Origin: JBGPQJ01 sp963829485
Lineage (GTDB): Bacteria > Chloroflexota > Anaerolineae > Anaerolineales > Villigracilaceae
Length of the DNA: 64,000 bases
Assembly (NCBI GenBank): GCA_963829485.1
Contig: CAWHIK010000004.1
Coordinates: 310,001 to 374,000 of the forward strand
Direction of reading: 5' to 3'
Below, in pieces: positions 38,224-47,592 of this stretch (position 1 is its first letter; each line of letters opens with the position of its first letter). A program made the translations under genes and the position numbers. The notes under the pieces were generated by a model. That model was given only the letters and a program-made list of their open reading frames with translations, did no database searches and was not told where the DNA came from.

Positions 38224-39873
38224 TTATTTTACCTTGGGTCCGGCATCGATCACCTGCTGAGGTGTATTGTCTGTAAACTTGGAGAAATTCTCTTGAAACC
38301 GCGCAGCGAGTTCCTTATATCTTTTATCGTATTCTTCCCGGCTGGGCCACGATGACCAGGGTTCCAGGACATTTTCCGGGACATCAGGGCAGGATTTCGG
38401 GACCTCGAATCCAAAAATCGGGTCCCGGTAATACTCCACGGAAGCCATCTTTCCCGAAAGGGCTGCAGTCAATAAGGCGCGGGTATGTTTTATCGATATT
38501 CTTTTTCCCACACCGTAAGGTCCACCCACCCAGCCTGTATTCACCAGCCAGCACTTAACCCCATACCGCTCGATCTTACGTTTAAGCAGCTCCGCATACT
38601 TATAGGGATGATGGACCATGAACGGTCCGCCAAAACAAGCGGAGAATGTAATTTCAGGTTCCTTGCCGAGACCCACTTCTGTGCCGGCAATCTTGGATGT
38701 GTACCCGGAGATGAACTGGTAAAGCGCCTGGTCGGGAGTTAATCGGGCAATGGGCGGCATCACACCGCTGGCGTCGCAGGTCAGCAGGATGATATTCCTG
38801 GGGTGACCGGCTTTTTTCTCATGCACAGCGTTTCCGATAAATTCGAGCGGATACGAAGCGCGCGTATTTTCTGTGACCGAATCGTCATCGAGATCAATCA
38901 AACGGGATACGGGATCAAACGGCACATTTTCGAGAATGGTCCCGTACCGCCGGGTGGTGGAATAAATTTCCGGCTCGGCTGATTCAGACAAGCCAATCAC
39001 CTTGGCGTAACAGCCTCCCTCAAAATTGAATACACCTTCATCGCTCCACCCATGTTCGTCATCACCGATCAAGCGGCGGGTGGGGTCCGCTGAGAGAGTC
39101 GTCTTGCCCGTACCGGATAAACCGAAAAACAATGCGACATCATTGGCATCGTTCGGGTTGACATTCGCCGAACAGTGCATCGACAAAACGCCTTCCAGCG
39201 GTAAAAGGTAATTCAGGATGGTGAAAACGGATTTCTTGATTTCACCCGCATAGGCTGTATTTCCAATGATCGCCAGTTTCTTTTCAAATGACAGGCAGAT
39301 AAAAGTCTCGCTCGCTGAGTTGTCCACCGAAGGTGCGCTCTTGAATGATGGAAGCGCGACAATGGTGAACTCCGGTACGAAGCGCTTATACTCCTCAATC
39401 GACTCCGGCAAAATGAACATATTTCTGGCAAACAAGCTGTGCCAGGCGAGCTCGGTCACGATACGTACAGGCAATCGATAGTTGGCATCCGCCCCGGCGT
39501 AGACATCCTGAACGAAGATATCACGACCTTGCAAAAAACCAAGCATCCGGTCATACAGAATCTCGAATTTCGCAGGTTCAAATGGGCGATTATAAACTCC
39601 CCACCAGATATTGCCCTCAGACGATACCTCCCGGACGACAAACTTATCATTGGCAGACCTCGCAGTATGTTTGCCTGTATTGGCTACAAATGGACCCCCG
39701 GCGACGATGGCACCTTCACCGCGAAATACTGCCTCTTCGTAAAGGCCTTCAATCGGCAAATTCCAATACGCCAGGCGCAGGTTGCCAATACCGTGATTGG
39801 AAAGGTTGTAGTCTGCCTTTCGAACTTGGGCAACCCCTTCGGCGGGAGTTTTAATATTCAACAGATTATTCAT
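38224..39873 (-). CDS. pckA: Phosphoenolpyruvate carboxykinase (ATP)
   Basis: Converts oxaloacetate and ATP to PEP, CO2 and ADP; it is the entry to gluconeogenesis, or works in reverse in some anaerobes. It has 549 residues. Motifs are the kinase-1a P-loop GLSGTGKTTLSAD, kinase-2 RLIGDDEHGW, NFEGGCYAK, FGTILENV-like (YGTILENVPFD), and NTGWVGGPYG. These define the ATP-type rather than the GTP-type enzyme. It starts 9 bp after the aspartate aminotransferase stop, so both come from one transcript and together form a path from aspartate to PEP. Confidence 0.96.
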   Translation of the reverse strand: MNNLLNIKTPAEGVAQVRKADYNLSNHGIGNLRLAYWNLPIEGLYEEAVFRGEGAIVAGGPFVANTGKHTARSANDKFVVREVSSEGNIWWGVYNRPFEPAKFEILYDRMLGFLQGRDIFVQDVYAGADANYRLPVRIVTELAWHSLFARNMFILPESIEEYKRFVPEFTIVALPSFKSAPSVDNSASETFICLSFEKKLAIIGNTAYAGEIKKSVFTILNYLLPLEGVLSMHCSANVNPNDANDVALFFGLSGTGKTTLSADPTRRLIGDDEHGWSDEGVFNFEGGCYAKVIGLSESAEPEIYSTTRRYGTILENVPFDPVSRLIDLDDDSVTENTRASYPLEFIGNAVHEKKAGHPRNIILLTCDASGVMPPIARLTPDQALYQFISGYTSKIAGTEVGLGKEPEITFSACFGGPFMVHHPYKYAELLKRKIERYGVKCWLVNTGWVGGPYGVGKRISIKHTRALLTAALSGKMASVEYYRDPIFGFEVPKSCPDVPENVLEPWSSWPSREEYDKRYKELAARFQENFSKFTDNTPQQVIDAGPKVK

Positions 39874-39882
39874 CCCCGGCTC

Positions 39883-41100
39883 CTATAACCAATCCCGTAT
39901 CATCTTCTTGTCGCCGATATAAATTTCGTTCGGGCTGGTGGGATCCAGTGCCCATTTCATCCTCGATATTCCTTCCGTCACATCCTTGACTGTCCCGGAA
40001 ATGGATAACCGGATGTGCCCTTCCATGCCAAATTCCCTGCCTGGCACGGTGACGACAAGGGCTTTTCTCAGCAGGAACTTTGCCAATTCCACTGAATTTC
40101 CATTGAAAGCTCGTAAATCAGGCAAGGCATAAAAGGTCCCGTCCGGCTTGATCAAACGTGCGCCGTGGAAGGTTTTCATTTCCTGAAGGAGAACGGCGCG
40201 GTTGTTCTCGATCTGCAGACGGATCGCCTCGACGACCGATTGAAGTCCATTCAAAGCGCCTTCAGCCGCAGCCTGGCTGACTGGTGATACACCAGACGTG
40301 GTTTGCGCTGTGATATTGGTCATCACCCGGACTAGCTCTCTTGGACCTACCACCCACCCGACTCGAAAGCCCGTCATTCCATAAACCTTGGCGACACCGT
40401 TGACCACAATGACGTGGGAATTTTCGACTTCCGCCTTGGTAAATTCGTAGGCAGGATGAGCAACCACCCGATCGAAAACAAGCTTATGGTAAATATCGTC
40501 GCAGATCAGGTAGATTCCCTTGCGCTCGCAATAATCCACTATTTTGGCGATCAGTTCAGGTGGATAAATCACGCCAGAAGGGTTGTTTGGACTGTTGACG
40601 ATGATCGCTTTTGTGTATCCCGTGACTGCCCTTTCGATGTCCTCGAAACGAGGAGTGAACGTGCCATCCTCAGGAGTGACGATGACCGGCTTGCCGTAAC
40701 ACATCTTGACGATCTCAGGATAAGAAACCCAATACGGAGCAAGAATGATCACTTCGTCCTGAGGGTTGATCAGGGAAAAAAGGATGTTGAATAAAGACTG
40801 TTTAGCGCCGTTCGTGATGATGACATTTTCAGGAGCGACCAAACGGTTATAGTTCTCTTCGGTATAGCGGATGACCGCCTTTTTCAAAGATAGAGTCCCG
40901 TCAGCTGGTGTGTACTTGACTTCCCCGCTAGTCAACTTGGCTGCCGAACTCAGGATGGCGCTGATGGGAGTCTTGTTCTTCGGCTCGCCGATGCCAAGAT
41001 GAATTACAGCTTCTCCACGTTCCCTTAGAATTCGCGCTTCCTCGTTCAGGGCAAGTGTCGGGGATTCGGCGATTTCGCTGGCTAATTTGCTTAATTTCAT
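39883..41100 (-). CDS. Aspartate aminotransferase (class I, subgroup I-gamma-like)
   Basis: PLP-dependent transaminase, probably aspartate plus 2-oxoglutarate to oxaloacetate plus glutamate. It has 405 residues. Markers are HLGIGEP near the N-terminus, NSPNNPSG, DDIYHKLVF, the PLP Lys238 in NGVAKVYGMTGFRVGW, and the late REFGMEGHIRLS with its substrate-binding Arg. The ribosome-binding site CAGGAG precedes the ATG at 41100. It is the first gene of a pair with pckA, which supports aspartate as substrate, since its product oxaloacetate is the substrate of PckA. A broader amino-acid specificity cannot be excluded. Confidence 0.88.
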   Translation of the reverse strand: MKLSKLASEIAESPTLALNEEARILRERGEAVIHLGIGEPKNKTPISAILSSAAKLTSGEVKYTPADGTLSLKKAVIRYTEENYNRLVAPENVIITNGAKQSLFNILFSLINPQDEVIILAPYWVSYPEIVKMCYGKPVIVTPEDGTFTPRFEDIERAVTGYTKAIIVNSPNNPSGVIYPPELIAKIVDYCERKGIYLICDDIYHKLVFDRVVAHPAYEFTKAEVENSHVIVVNGVAKVYGMTGFRVGWVVGPRELVRVMTNITAQTTSGVSPVSQAAAEGALNGLQSVVEAIRLQIENNRAVLLQEMKTFHGARLIKPDGTFYALPDLRAFNGNSVELAKFLLRKALVVTVPGREFGMEGHIRLSISGTVKDVTEGISRMKWALDPTSPNEIYIGDKKMIRDWL

Positions 41101-41147
41101 TTACTCTCCTGGTTGATCAATCCTTTTAGGTTATGGAAGAAACAGAA

Positions 41148-41171
41148 CCTGGTCAGGATAGCCTGACCAGG
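41148..41171 (-). terminator. Hairpin between fabD and the aminotransferase gene
   Basis: A 10-bp perfect stem (41148-41157 with 41162-41171) is followed on the minus strand by a T-rich stretch. It lies about 170 bases past the fabD stop, inside the 241-base gap 41101-41341, where I see no gene. Confidence 0.6.
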
Positions 41172-41341
41172 ATTGATTCACATACTAATCAAATGAGTCT
41201 TTTTATTATGGTTGTCGACCAAAAGCACACCCATAAATTAATTATACTATGCCGGTAAAATCTGGCTCCCCGTCAAATGTCACATAAGTCAGCGATTTAG
41301 TTCATACCACACAGACGCTAATGAAAAGAAAAACTGGATCA

Positions 41342-42282
41342 CTAATTTAACGCATCGAAATCTTGTGGGTTTCCCAGCGACATGGTCACTGCCTCGGGAG
41401 CGATCCGTTTGATCAAGCCGCCGAGCACTGAGCCGGTCCCCACCTCGAGGAATGTCGTTACTCCCCGCTCCATCATGAATCGCACGGAATCCACCCAGCG
41501 CACACGTGACTGCATTTGGGCGGAAATGTCTTCTTTCAGGGCGTCTGCCTTATTCAATAATCCTGCCGTGACATTGCCAACAACAGGCACAGTCGGGTCG
41601 CTACACGCAGTCTGCTTTATGGCTTCGTCCCATTCGTATTGAATACTGGACATCAAACGCGAGTGCGCAGCAATACTTACGGGCAGCGGTAAAGCGCGCC
41701 TCGCGCCGGCTTCCTTCGCCAGAACCAGAACCCGCTCGAGCGCTTGCTTATGCCCTGAAACAACCACCTGACCCGGTGAGTTATCGTTCGCCACAGTCGC
41801 CAGCTGGTAAGCCGTGCTTGCGCGCATGCACAGGCGGTCCAGGGTGGGAATATCCAAACCCATGATGGCGGCCATCCCCCCAGGATTCAGCCTTCCCGCT
41901 TCTTTCATCAACTCCCCCTCGTTCGTACCAGCCTCAGGCCATCGGTGAACGTCATGGTGTTCGCTGCAACCAGTGCAGTAAGTTCTCCGAGGGAATGTCC
42001 GGCGACGTAAGCAGGAGCAAATGTCGGGTAGAAGGATTTTAGAACACGAAGCGCAGCAATCGAGTGTACGAATAAAGCAGGTTGCGTATTGACCGTGTCA
42101 TTTAATTCAGCGTCGGGACCTTCCCACATGATCCGGGTGAGAGAAAATCCCAATATCGAATCGGCTTCCTCGAATAAACTGCGGGCAACTGAAAAAGATG
42201 CAGATAAATCCCTGCCCATCCCCACAGCTTGCGAACCTTGCCCGGGGAAAACCAATGCGGATGCTGCTGGATTGATCGCCAT
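41342..42282 (-). CDS. fabD: Malonyl-CoA:ACP transacylase (frameshifted)
   Basis: Loads malonyl groups onto ACP for fatty-acid synthesis. The start at ATG 42282 (MAINPAASALVFPGQGSQ) follows GAGGAGA. The nucleophile is Ser97 in GHSLGE, and QPALFVHS precedes it. The first frame stops at 41908 after LVRTRGS. The other resumes with LMKEAGRLNPGGMAAIMG and the late PVSIAAHSRLM His region to 41342. The run of five C at 41914-41918 on the plus strand should be six for LVRTRGELMKEA, so a one-base deletion in a homopolymer explains it. It follows rpmF on the minus strand, a common order in fatty-acid gene neighbourhoods. Confidence 0.92.
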
Positions 42283-42344
42283 GTTCTCTCCTCTGGACAT
42301 TAAACACAAACGCGCCGTTTACGTCACGGCGCGCAGGTGGTCCC

Positions 42345-42539
42345 TTAGGATTTCTTTTCCTTTTCCACTTCGATCACTTCGCGTCCCTTGTAGTGACCGC
42401 AGTTCGGGCAGACGGTGTGCGGGAGACGCATCGTGCCGCAGTTGGAGCAGGCGACAAGATTGCGCGACTGCAAGGCGTCCTGAGAGCGTCTGCGGTCCCG
42501 GCGGCCCTTGGAATGTTTTCGCTTGGGATGAGGTGTCAT
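42345..42539 (-). CDS. rpmF: Large ribosomal subunit protein bL32
   Basis: A 64-residue protein of the 50S subunit. The N-terminal PKRKHSKGRRDRRRS is basic, and four Cys in CSNCG and CPNCG form the zinc site of the zinc-containing L32 type. AAGGAG precedes the ATG. It lies 62 bp upstream of fabD on the same strand, the usual linkage of rpmF with fatty-acid genes. Confidence 0.95.
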   Translation of the reverse strand: MTPHPKRKHSKGRRDRRRSQDALQSRNLVACSNCGTMRLPHTVCPNCGHYKGREVIEVEKEKKS

Positions 42540-42650
42540 TTCTTACTCCTTGAAAAAATCACCAGTAAAAGGACTGGTTTTCGATTAAGCGGGCTGATTA
42601 TACGGGAAGGATACAGGAGTGTCAAGGTGATATCTTCTAAACGTAAGCGG

Positions 42651-43196
42651 TCACATCTCATTCATGAACAACAGCGCCAATGCAACATTGGCTGACCAGG
42701 AAAGGATTTTAAATTCACCGGCCTTAAGGGCTTCGCGAATCTCATCGCGACTCAATAGAAACAATTCCTGTTCTTCAAGATCATCAGAGACTGGATCAGC
42801 GGTTTTTTCAGCATTCAATGCCAAAAAGAAATGTCCCACTCCCGCCCCTCGATTGGCGTCCACGGAATATTCGCCCAAAGGTATCCACTCATCCGCAACG
42901 AAGCCAGTTTCCTCTAAAAGCTCTCGCTTCGCGGCTTCCAATGGTCTTTCGCCAGGTTCTATGATCCCGCCAACGACAGCCAGAGACGTTCCTTTTACCG
43001 CATATTTGACCTGTCGAAAACAAACGAACGTTCCTTCCCGGGTAACTGCGACGACATTGACATAATCCGGGATGATCACCCATGCCCAATCGTCAATAAC
43101 CCGGCCATCAGGCAGCTCCACAACATGGTTCTCGACTTTCAGGAATTTTCCTGCGTCAAGGATCGTTTCCCGGGATAATGTTTTCCACAATTTCAA
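42651..43196 (-). CDS. NUDIX hydrolase (ADP-ribose pyrophosphatase-like)
   Basis: Hydrolyses nucleoside diphosphates linked to another group. The full NUDIX box is GGIIEPGERPLEAAKRELLEETGF, with all conserved Glu residues at their spacing. The N-terminal half (VVELPDGRVIDDWAW) resembles ADP-ribose/ADP-sugar pyrophosphatases. Start: a TTG at 43194-43196 lies one base after the prfB stop and has AGGGGAG just upstream, giving 181 residues. The longer open frame into prfB lacks a signal. It is the last gene of the ftsY-prfB-NUDIX operon. The substrate cannot be set by eye. Confidence 0.85.
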   Translation of the reverse strand: MKLWKTLSRETILDAGKFLKVENHVVELPDGRVIDDWAWVIIPDYVNVVAVTREGTFVCFRQVKYAVKGTSLAVVGGIIEPGERPLEAAKRELLEETGFVADEWIPLGEYSVDANRGAGVGHFFLALNAEKTADPVSDDLEEQELFLLSRDEIREALKAGEFKILSWSANVALALLFMNEM

Positions 43197-43197
43197 T

Positions 43198-44281
43198 TTA
43201 ACTCCCCTGCTTAAGGAACGCTTCCATAAAACCATCCAGAGCGCCATCCAAAACGGATTGCGCATTACCGACTTCATGACCCGTCCGGTGGTCTTTCACC
43301 ATCTGGTATGGATGAAGGACGTAGGACCGGATCTGACTCCCCCACTCTGCCTTGGTATAGTCTCCCTTGATCACAGCGATTTCTTCATCCTTCTCTGCCT
43401 GCTGGATCTCAACCAACCGCGCTCGTAATACCCTCATGGCAAATTCGCGATTCTGGGATTGTGACCTTTCGTTCTGACAGGTGACAACTATTCCGGTTGG
43501 CAGATGGGTGATTCGGATGGCGGTTGCGTTCTTCTGGACGTTTTGCCCACCCGCGCCGGAAGACCGGTAAACATCGATCTTTAATTCGGCCGGATCGATC
43601 TGGACCTCCGGGCTGTCCATTGCCACCTGAGGCAGGATCTCCACGAGCGCAAACGACGTGTGACGCCGGTGGGCCGCATCGAATGGCGACAAACGGACCA
43701 ACCGGTGAACGCCTTTTTCAGACCTGAGGTAACCAAAAGCGTATCGTCCATTGATCGCAATGGTCACCGATTTAATCCCCGCCTCTTCACCTTCCGTTGT
43801 GTCCAGAATCTCGGTTTCAAATCCACTCGACTCCGCCCAGCGCAGGTACATCCTCTGGAGCATCAGTGCCCAATCCTGGGAATCCGTCCCTCCCGCCCCG
43901 GCATGGATGGCGAGAATCGCATCGTCTTCATCGAATTTTCCGGACAGCATGGCTGCGAAAGACCGCTTTTCCAACTCGGCTTCAAGGGCGGCGATCTCCA
44001 CCTCGAGTTCCGGCCGCAGGGTTTCGTCTTCCATTTGAGCCAGCTCGAGCGAGTCTTGAATTCGATGCTGAAGCGCCTGCCAGGAATCGACTTCATTTCG
44101 CAGGGATGCTGCCTGCTTGCTGATTTTTTGTGCAGTTTGTGGGTCGTTCCAGAAATCGGCGGAAGCGATCTGCTGCTCCAACCCGGAGAGTTGAACTACC
44201 TTAGAATCGAAGTCAAAGTCGCACCAAAAGGTGCGAAGTCGTTTCCCCCATGTGCACCAGACGATCGATCAAATCCTTCAT
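43198..44281 (-). CDS. prfB: Peptide chain release factor 2 with programmed +1 frameshift
   Basis: Recognises UAA and UGA stops. The ATG at 44281, after GGAGG, starts a 22-codon zero frame that ends in CTT TGA; the TGA is at 44215-44213. A +1 slip on CTT T reads GAC and continues DFDSKVVQLSGLEQQIASADFW to the end, giving about 361 residues. Later motifs are SPF (in RLSPFDAAHRRHTS), the RF2 stop-recognition tripeptide, and the catalytic GGQ (SSGAGGQNVQKN). This is the classical autoregulatory design, in which low RF2 favours the shift. The internal Shine-Dalgarno-like stimulator is weak here. It lies 15 bp after ftsY. Confidence 0.96.
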
Positions 44282-44296
44282 ATTACCTCCAACCTG

Positions 44297-45205
44297 TTAT
44301 TCCCCAAGAATACCATCGATAAACGCATCCGGATCGAAAAGAGTCAGATCCTCCGGCTTTTCACCCAACCCGGCAAACAGGATCGGTAATCCCAACTCAC
44401 CCTGAATCGCGAACGCCATACCGCCTCGCGAGGACGAATCCAATTTTGAAAGAATAACTCCTGTGATCCTCACGGCTTCCTTAAAAGCCTTCGCCTGAGT
44501 CAGAGCATTTTGCCCGGTAGTCGCATCCAGAACCAGCCAGACATGATGAGGCGCACCTTCCATCGCTTTTGCAACCACGCGCTGGACTTTTTTCAACTCC
44601 TCCATCAGATTGTAGCGTGTATGGAGCCGTCCGGCGGTATCGATGAGGATGATGTCCACGCCCCGGGAAATCCCGGACTGGACGGAATTATACGCCACTG
44701 CTCCCGGATCGGACTCCGGGGCTCCGGTCACAACCTGTATCCCCAGACGCTCTCCCCAGACTTGAAGCTGGTCCACCGCTGCCGCGCGGAATGTATCTGC
44801 CGCTCCAAAAAGGACGGATCTCCCTTCTCCCTGAAACCTCATCCCTAACTTGGCTGCCGTGGTCGTTTTACCCGATCCATTTACGCCCACGAGCAGGACA
44901 ACACTTGGCCGGCTTGAAAAATCCAGACCGGGTGGAACGGTTAACCTGGCACGAAGCTCCATCCGCAGCGCGGACCGCAGGTCAGACGCCTTGGTCATAC
45001 CAGCATCTTTGACCTTACTTTTCAATGACTTCAATACTGAGTTAGTCGTCTCCACACCCAGATCAGCCTGGATCAGGAGCTCTTCCAATTCATCCCAGGT
45101 TTGATTTGTGATCTCCGTCGCGCCAAGCAAACTGGCAATCCGACCAAAGGAAACTTTGCTCGTTCGGGATAAAGCTGCGTTCCAGCGGGAGAGGATTTTG
45201 GGCAT
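44297..45205 (-). CDS. ftsY: Signal recognition particle receptor FtsY
   Basis: GTPase that docks SRP-bound ribosomes at the membrane. It has 302 residues, a short form without the long acidic A domain. The N domain helices (TWDELEELLIQADLGVETT) are followed by the G domain: G1 GVNGSGKTTTAAKLG, the insertion-box DTFRAAAVDQL, G3 DTAGR, G4 near SKLDSSSRGG and closing GLGEKPEDLTLFD. It heads the operon with prfB and the NUDIX gene, and its start faces osmC across a 51-bp gap. Confidence 0.95.
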   Translation of the reverse strand: MPKILSRWNAALSRTSKVSFGRIASLLGATEITNQTWDELEELLIQADLGVETTNSVLKSLKSKVKDAGMTKASDLRSALRMELRARLTVPPGLDFSSRPSVVLLVGVNGSGKTTTAAKLGMRFQGEGRSVLFGAADTFRAAAVDQLQVWGERLGIQVVTGAPESDPGAVAYNSVQSGISRGVDIILIDTAGRLHTRYNLMEELKKVQRVVAKAMEGAPHHVWLVLDATTGQNALTQAKAFKEAVRITGVILSKLDSSSRGGMAFAIQGELGLPILFAGLGEKPEDLTLFDPDAFIDGILGE

Positions 45206-45217
45206 GACGGGGGCATT

Positions 45218-45233
45218 ATATCATGTGATATAC
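45218..45233. promoter_or_regulatory. Inverted repeat in the ftsY/osmC divergent gap
   Basis: TATATCA and TGATATA separated by two bases form a perfect 7-bp inverted repeat, 24 bases upstream of the osmC ATG. It could be an operator or overlap a -10 region. This is pattern only; no regulator is known. Confidence 0.3.
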
Positions 45234-45256
45234 TCGCGCCTGAAACCGGAGGTAGT

Positions 45257-45697
45257 ATGGCTGAATCGAAAGAACAAAACAAATGGAAAGAAATTTCAGC
45301 AGAATGGGATGGCAACGAAGGATATGTTGCTTTGGCGTCGTCAGGCGCTGAAGTTCTGATGGGCAAGGACAAAGATGGTAAGCCGGGCGCAAGTCCCATG
45401 GAGCTTTTGCTTGCTGGTCTGGCGGGCTGCACCATGATGGATGTCATTGAAATCCTCAAGAAAAAGCGCCAGGTCCCTGTGAAATTCACAACTGTCGTAA
45501 GAGGCAATCAGAGGATCGACACATATCCCTACTGGTACACCGAATTTCACGTTGAATATCATTTTTGGGGAGATACTCTTACGGAAAAGGACGTCGAACA
45601 AGCCATCAAATTGTCAGAAGAAAAGTATTGCTCGGTAGGTGGCACATTATCCAAGGCCGGTCCCATTAATTCGGTTTACCACATCCATAAGGATTAA
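45257..45697 (+). CDS. OsmC-family protein
   Basis: Probable thiol-dependent peroxidase of the OsmC/YhfA group that detoxifies organic hydroperoxides. It has 146 residues. The two redox Cys lie in LAGCTMMDVIEILKKKR (Cys about 56) and EKYCSVGGTLSKAG (Cys about 118), and the PMELLLAGLAGC segment is typical. GGAGG precedes the ATG by 5 bases. It is divergent from ftsY and 91 bp upstream of a thioredoxin on the same strand, which fits a thiol-redox role and a possible shared transcript. Confidence 0.88.
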   Translation: MAESKEQNKWKEISAEWDGNEGYVALASSGAEVLMGKDKDGKPGASPMELLLAGLAGCTMMDVIEILKKKRQVPVKFTTVVRGNQRIDTYPYWYTEFHVEYHFWGDTLTEKDVEQAIKLSEEKYCSVGGTLSKAGPINSVYHIHKD

Positions 45698-45788
45698 ATT
45701 TTACCGCAGGAAATATGCAACTTTTAACTCATAACAGCATCAAATACACAAACCGATTAAGCTTCCATTCATAAAAAGGATACAAAAG

Positions 45789-46130
45789 ATGAACGAACCG
45801 ATTAATGTAACCGATGCCGCTTTCGAAAAAACCGTTCTTCAGGCGCAGACCCCGGTGATCGTCGATTTTTGGGCTCCCTGGTGCGGACCATGCAAAATGG
45901 TGGGACCGATCCTGGATAAAATTGCGAAGGAATACGATGGCAAAGTCATCGTAGCCAAGGTTAACACGGATGAAAACAATGAATGGGCTGAGAAATATGG
46001 AGTCCGCGGTATTCCCACCATGCTGTTCATTGCCAATGGAAAAGTGATTCATCAGCAAGTTGGCGCCATGCCGGAACCCATGCTGCGGAACGTCCTGACC
46101 CAATTCCTTGAAGTCGCCGGCAGTAACTAA
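45789..46130 (+). CDS. trxA: Thioredoxin
   Basis: A 113-residue cytosolic thiol-disulfide reductant. The active site is WCGPC with Cys32 and Cys35 in DFWAPWCGPCKMVGP, followed by the cis-Pro loop RGIPTMLF. Length and motifs are those of classical thioredoxin. It follows an OsmC-family peroxidase that could use it as electron donor. Its stop codon lies in the stem of a strong terminator. Confidence 0.95.
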   Translation: MNEPINVTDAAFEKTVLQAQTPVIVDFWAPWCGPCKMVGPILDKIAKEYDGKVIVAKVNTDENNEWAEKYGVRGIPTMLFIANGKVIHQQVGAMPEPMLRNVLTQFLEVAGSN

Positions 46131-46164
46131 AAAGAGGGAGGTTTTTCAACCTCCCTCTTTTTAG
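46127..46164. terminator. Bidirectional terminator between trxA and murA
   Basis: A perfect 17-bp stem (46127-46143 with 46148-46164) with a TTTC loop has T-runs on both strands. The trxA stop codon is within the left arm. It separates convergent genes. Confidence 0.9.
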
Positions 46165-46170
46165 TCCAGA

Positions 46171-47451
46171 TCATTCCACAGCTCGTTCGATTTTCGCACC
46201 AAGCGACCTCAGCTTTTCGTCAACCTTGTCATAACCGCGATCGATTTGGCCGATATTTCTAATTTGCGATCGCCCGTCAGCGGCCAGGGCAGCGAGCACG
46301 AGAGCCATCCCGGCACGGATATCAGGACTTTCCACCTTTTCGCCGAATAATTTAGCAGGACCGGTGACAATGCAGCGATGAGGATCGCACAGCACAATTT
46401 GTGCCCCCATTCCGACCAGTTTATCAATGAAAAACATTCTGCTGGGATACATCCAATCATGGAACAGAATGCTGCCCCTGGCCTGGGTCGCAACGACAAT
46501 GGCGATGCTCATCAGATCCGTCGGGAAGGCAGGCCAAACGTTCGTTTTGATCTCCGGTATCATTCCTCCCAGATCGGGCTCCACTTCAAGCGATTGTCCG
46601 GGCGTGATCACCAGATCTTCGCCGTCGATCGTCCAGTCCACCCCCATGCGATTGAAAACCATGCGGATCATATCCAGGTATTGCCAGCCGGCTTTCTTGA
46701 TCCGAACCGATCCCTGAGTGACTGCTGCAGCGCCAACGAAGCTGATGACTTCCAGGTAATCAGGTCCGATGGTGAATTCTCCACCGCTGAGTCGGTCAAC
46801 GCCTTCGATGGTGAGCGTATTGGATCCGATGCCATCAATGTGAGCACCCATGATGTTTAACAGCTGGCACACTTCTTGAACGTGCGGCTCGGAGGCTGCG
46901 TTTCGAAGGATGGTCGTTCCTTTTGCCAGGGTAGCGGCCATAATGGCATTTTCGGTCCCCGTCACAGAGGATTCATCCAGGAGAATATCAGCACCTTTTA
47001 ATCCATTAGCCTTGAACTGAAAGGACCGACCATAAGTCACCTCGGCGCCAAGTTTCTGCAAGGCTAATATGTGCGTATCCACACGGCGGCGACCGATCAC
47101 ATCCCCTCCCGGAGGAGGAAGTTTTAGTTCACCAGCGCGAGCAGTCATGGGACCTGCGAGTAAAATCGATGCCCGAATTTTTCGGGTCATATCGGGGTTC
47201 AAATCGGCAGGTTTTACGGTTTTAGCTGTGATGCGCCACGAGTCCCCGCCCAGGTCATTTACTTCGACACCGAGGCTTTCGAGAAGGTGCCGCATCGCCT
47301 TGACGTCTCCGATGGCAGGAACATTATGAAGAACGACCGGCTCCTCGGTCAGCAAGCAGGCTGCGATCAGCGGAAGGGCTGCATTCTTATTTCCAGCCGG
47401 CGTTACCTCCCCGTTTAATGAAATTCCACCTTCAATAAGGAATTTTTCCAT
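46171..47451 (-). CDS. murA: UDP-N-acetylglucosamine 1-carboxyvinyltransferase (Asp in place of active-site Cys)
   Basis: First committed step of peptidoglycan synthesis: transfers enolpyruvate from PEP to UDP-GlcNAc. It has 426 residues. Motifs include GNKNAALP with Lys22, RKIRAS, the mobile-loop LPPPGGDVIGRRRVDTHI, and a late ALAADGRSQIRNIGQIDRGYD. The loop residue that is Cys115 in E. coli (PGGCTIG) is Asp117 here, encoded by 47103-47101. That change is known in mycobacteria and makes the enzyme insensitive to fosfomycin. It is a single gene, convergent with trxA and divergent from the prepilin peptidase gene. Identification is secure. Confidence 0.94.
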   Translation of the reverse strand: MEKFLIEGGISLNGEVTPAGNKNAALPLIAACLLTEEPVVLHNVPAIGDVKAMRHLLESLGVEVNDLGGDSWRITAKTVKPADLNPDMTRKIRASILLAGPMTARAGELKLPPPGGDVIGRRRVDTHILALQKLGAEVTYGRSFQFKANGLKGADILLDESSVTGTENAIMAATLAKGTTILRNAASEPHVQEVCQLLNIMGAHIDGIGSNTLTIEGVDRLSGGEFTIGPDYLEVISFVGAAAVTQGSVRIKKAGWQYLDMIRMVFNRMGVDWTIDGEDLVITPGQSLEVEPDLGGMIPEIKTNVWPAFPTDLMSIAIVVATQARGSILFHDWMYPSRMFFIDKLVGMGAQIVLCDPHRCIVTGPAKLFGEKVESPDIRAGMALVLAALAADGRSQIRNIGQIDRGYDKVDEKLRSLGAKIERAVE

Positions 47452-47592
47452 GTAATTTCTCCCAGTAATAGGTTCTTATTTTATGACAATTCGTCTATTT
47501 CGCCAAGAAATATTCACTATACGCTATTGTTATACTATCTTTTCTGTAAGGCACAGAACGCCTTTAATTGTATAAAATTAGTATGAATTAAT

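Noticed and set aside
43197..43277. Longer NUDIX start inside prfB
   Set aside because: The upstream frame is a shadow of prfB; a TTG with AGGGGAG one base after the prfB stop is a better start.
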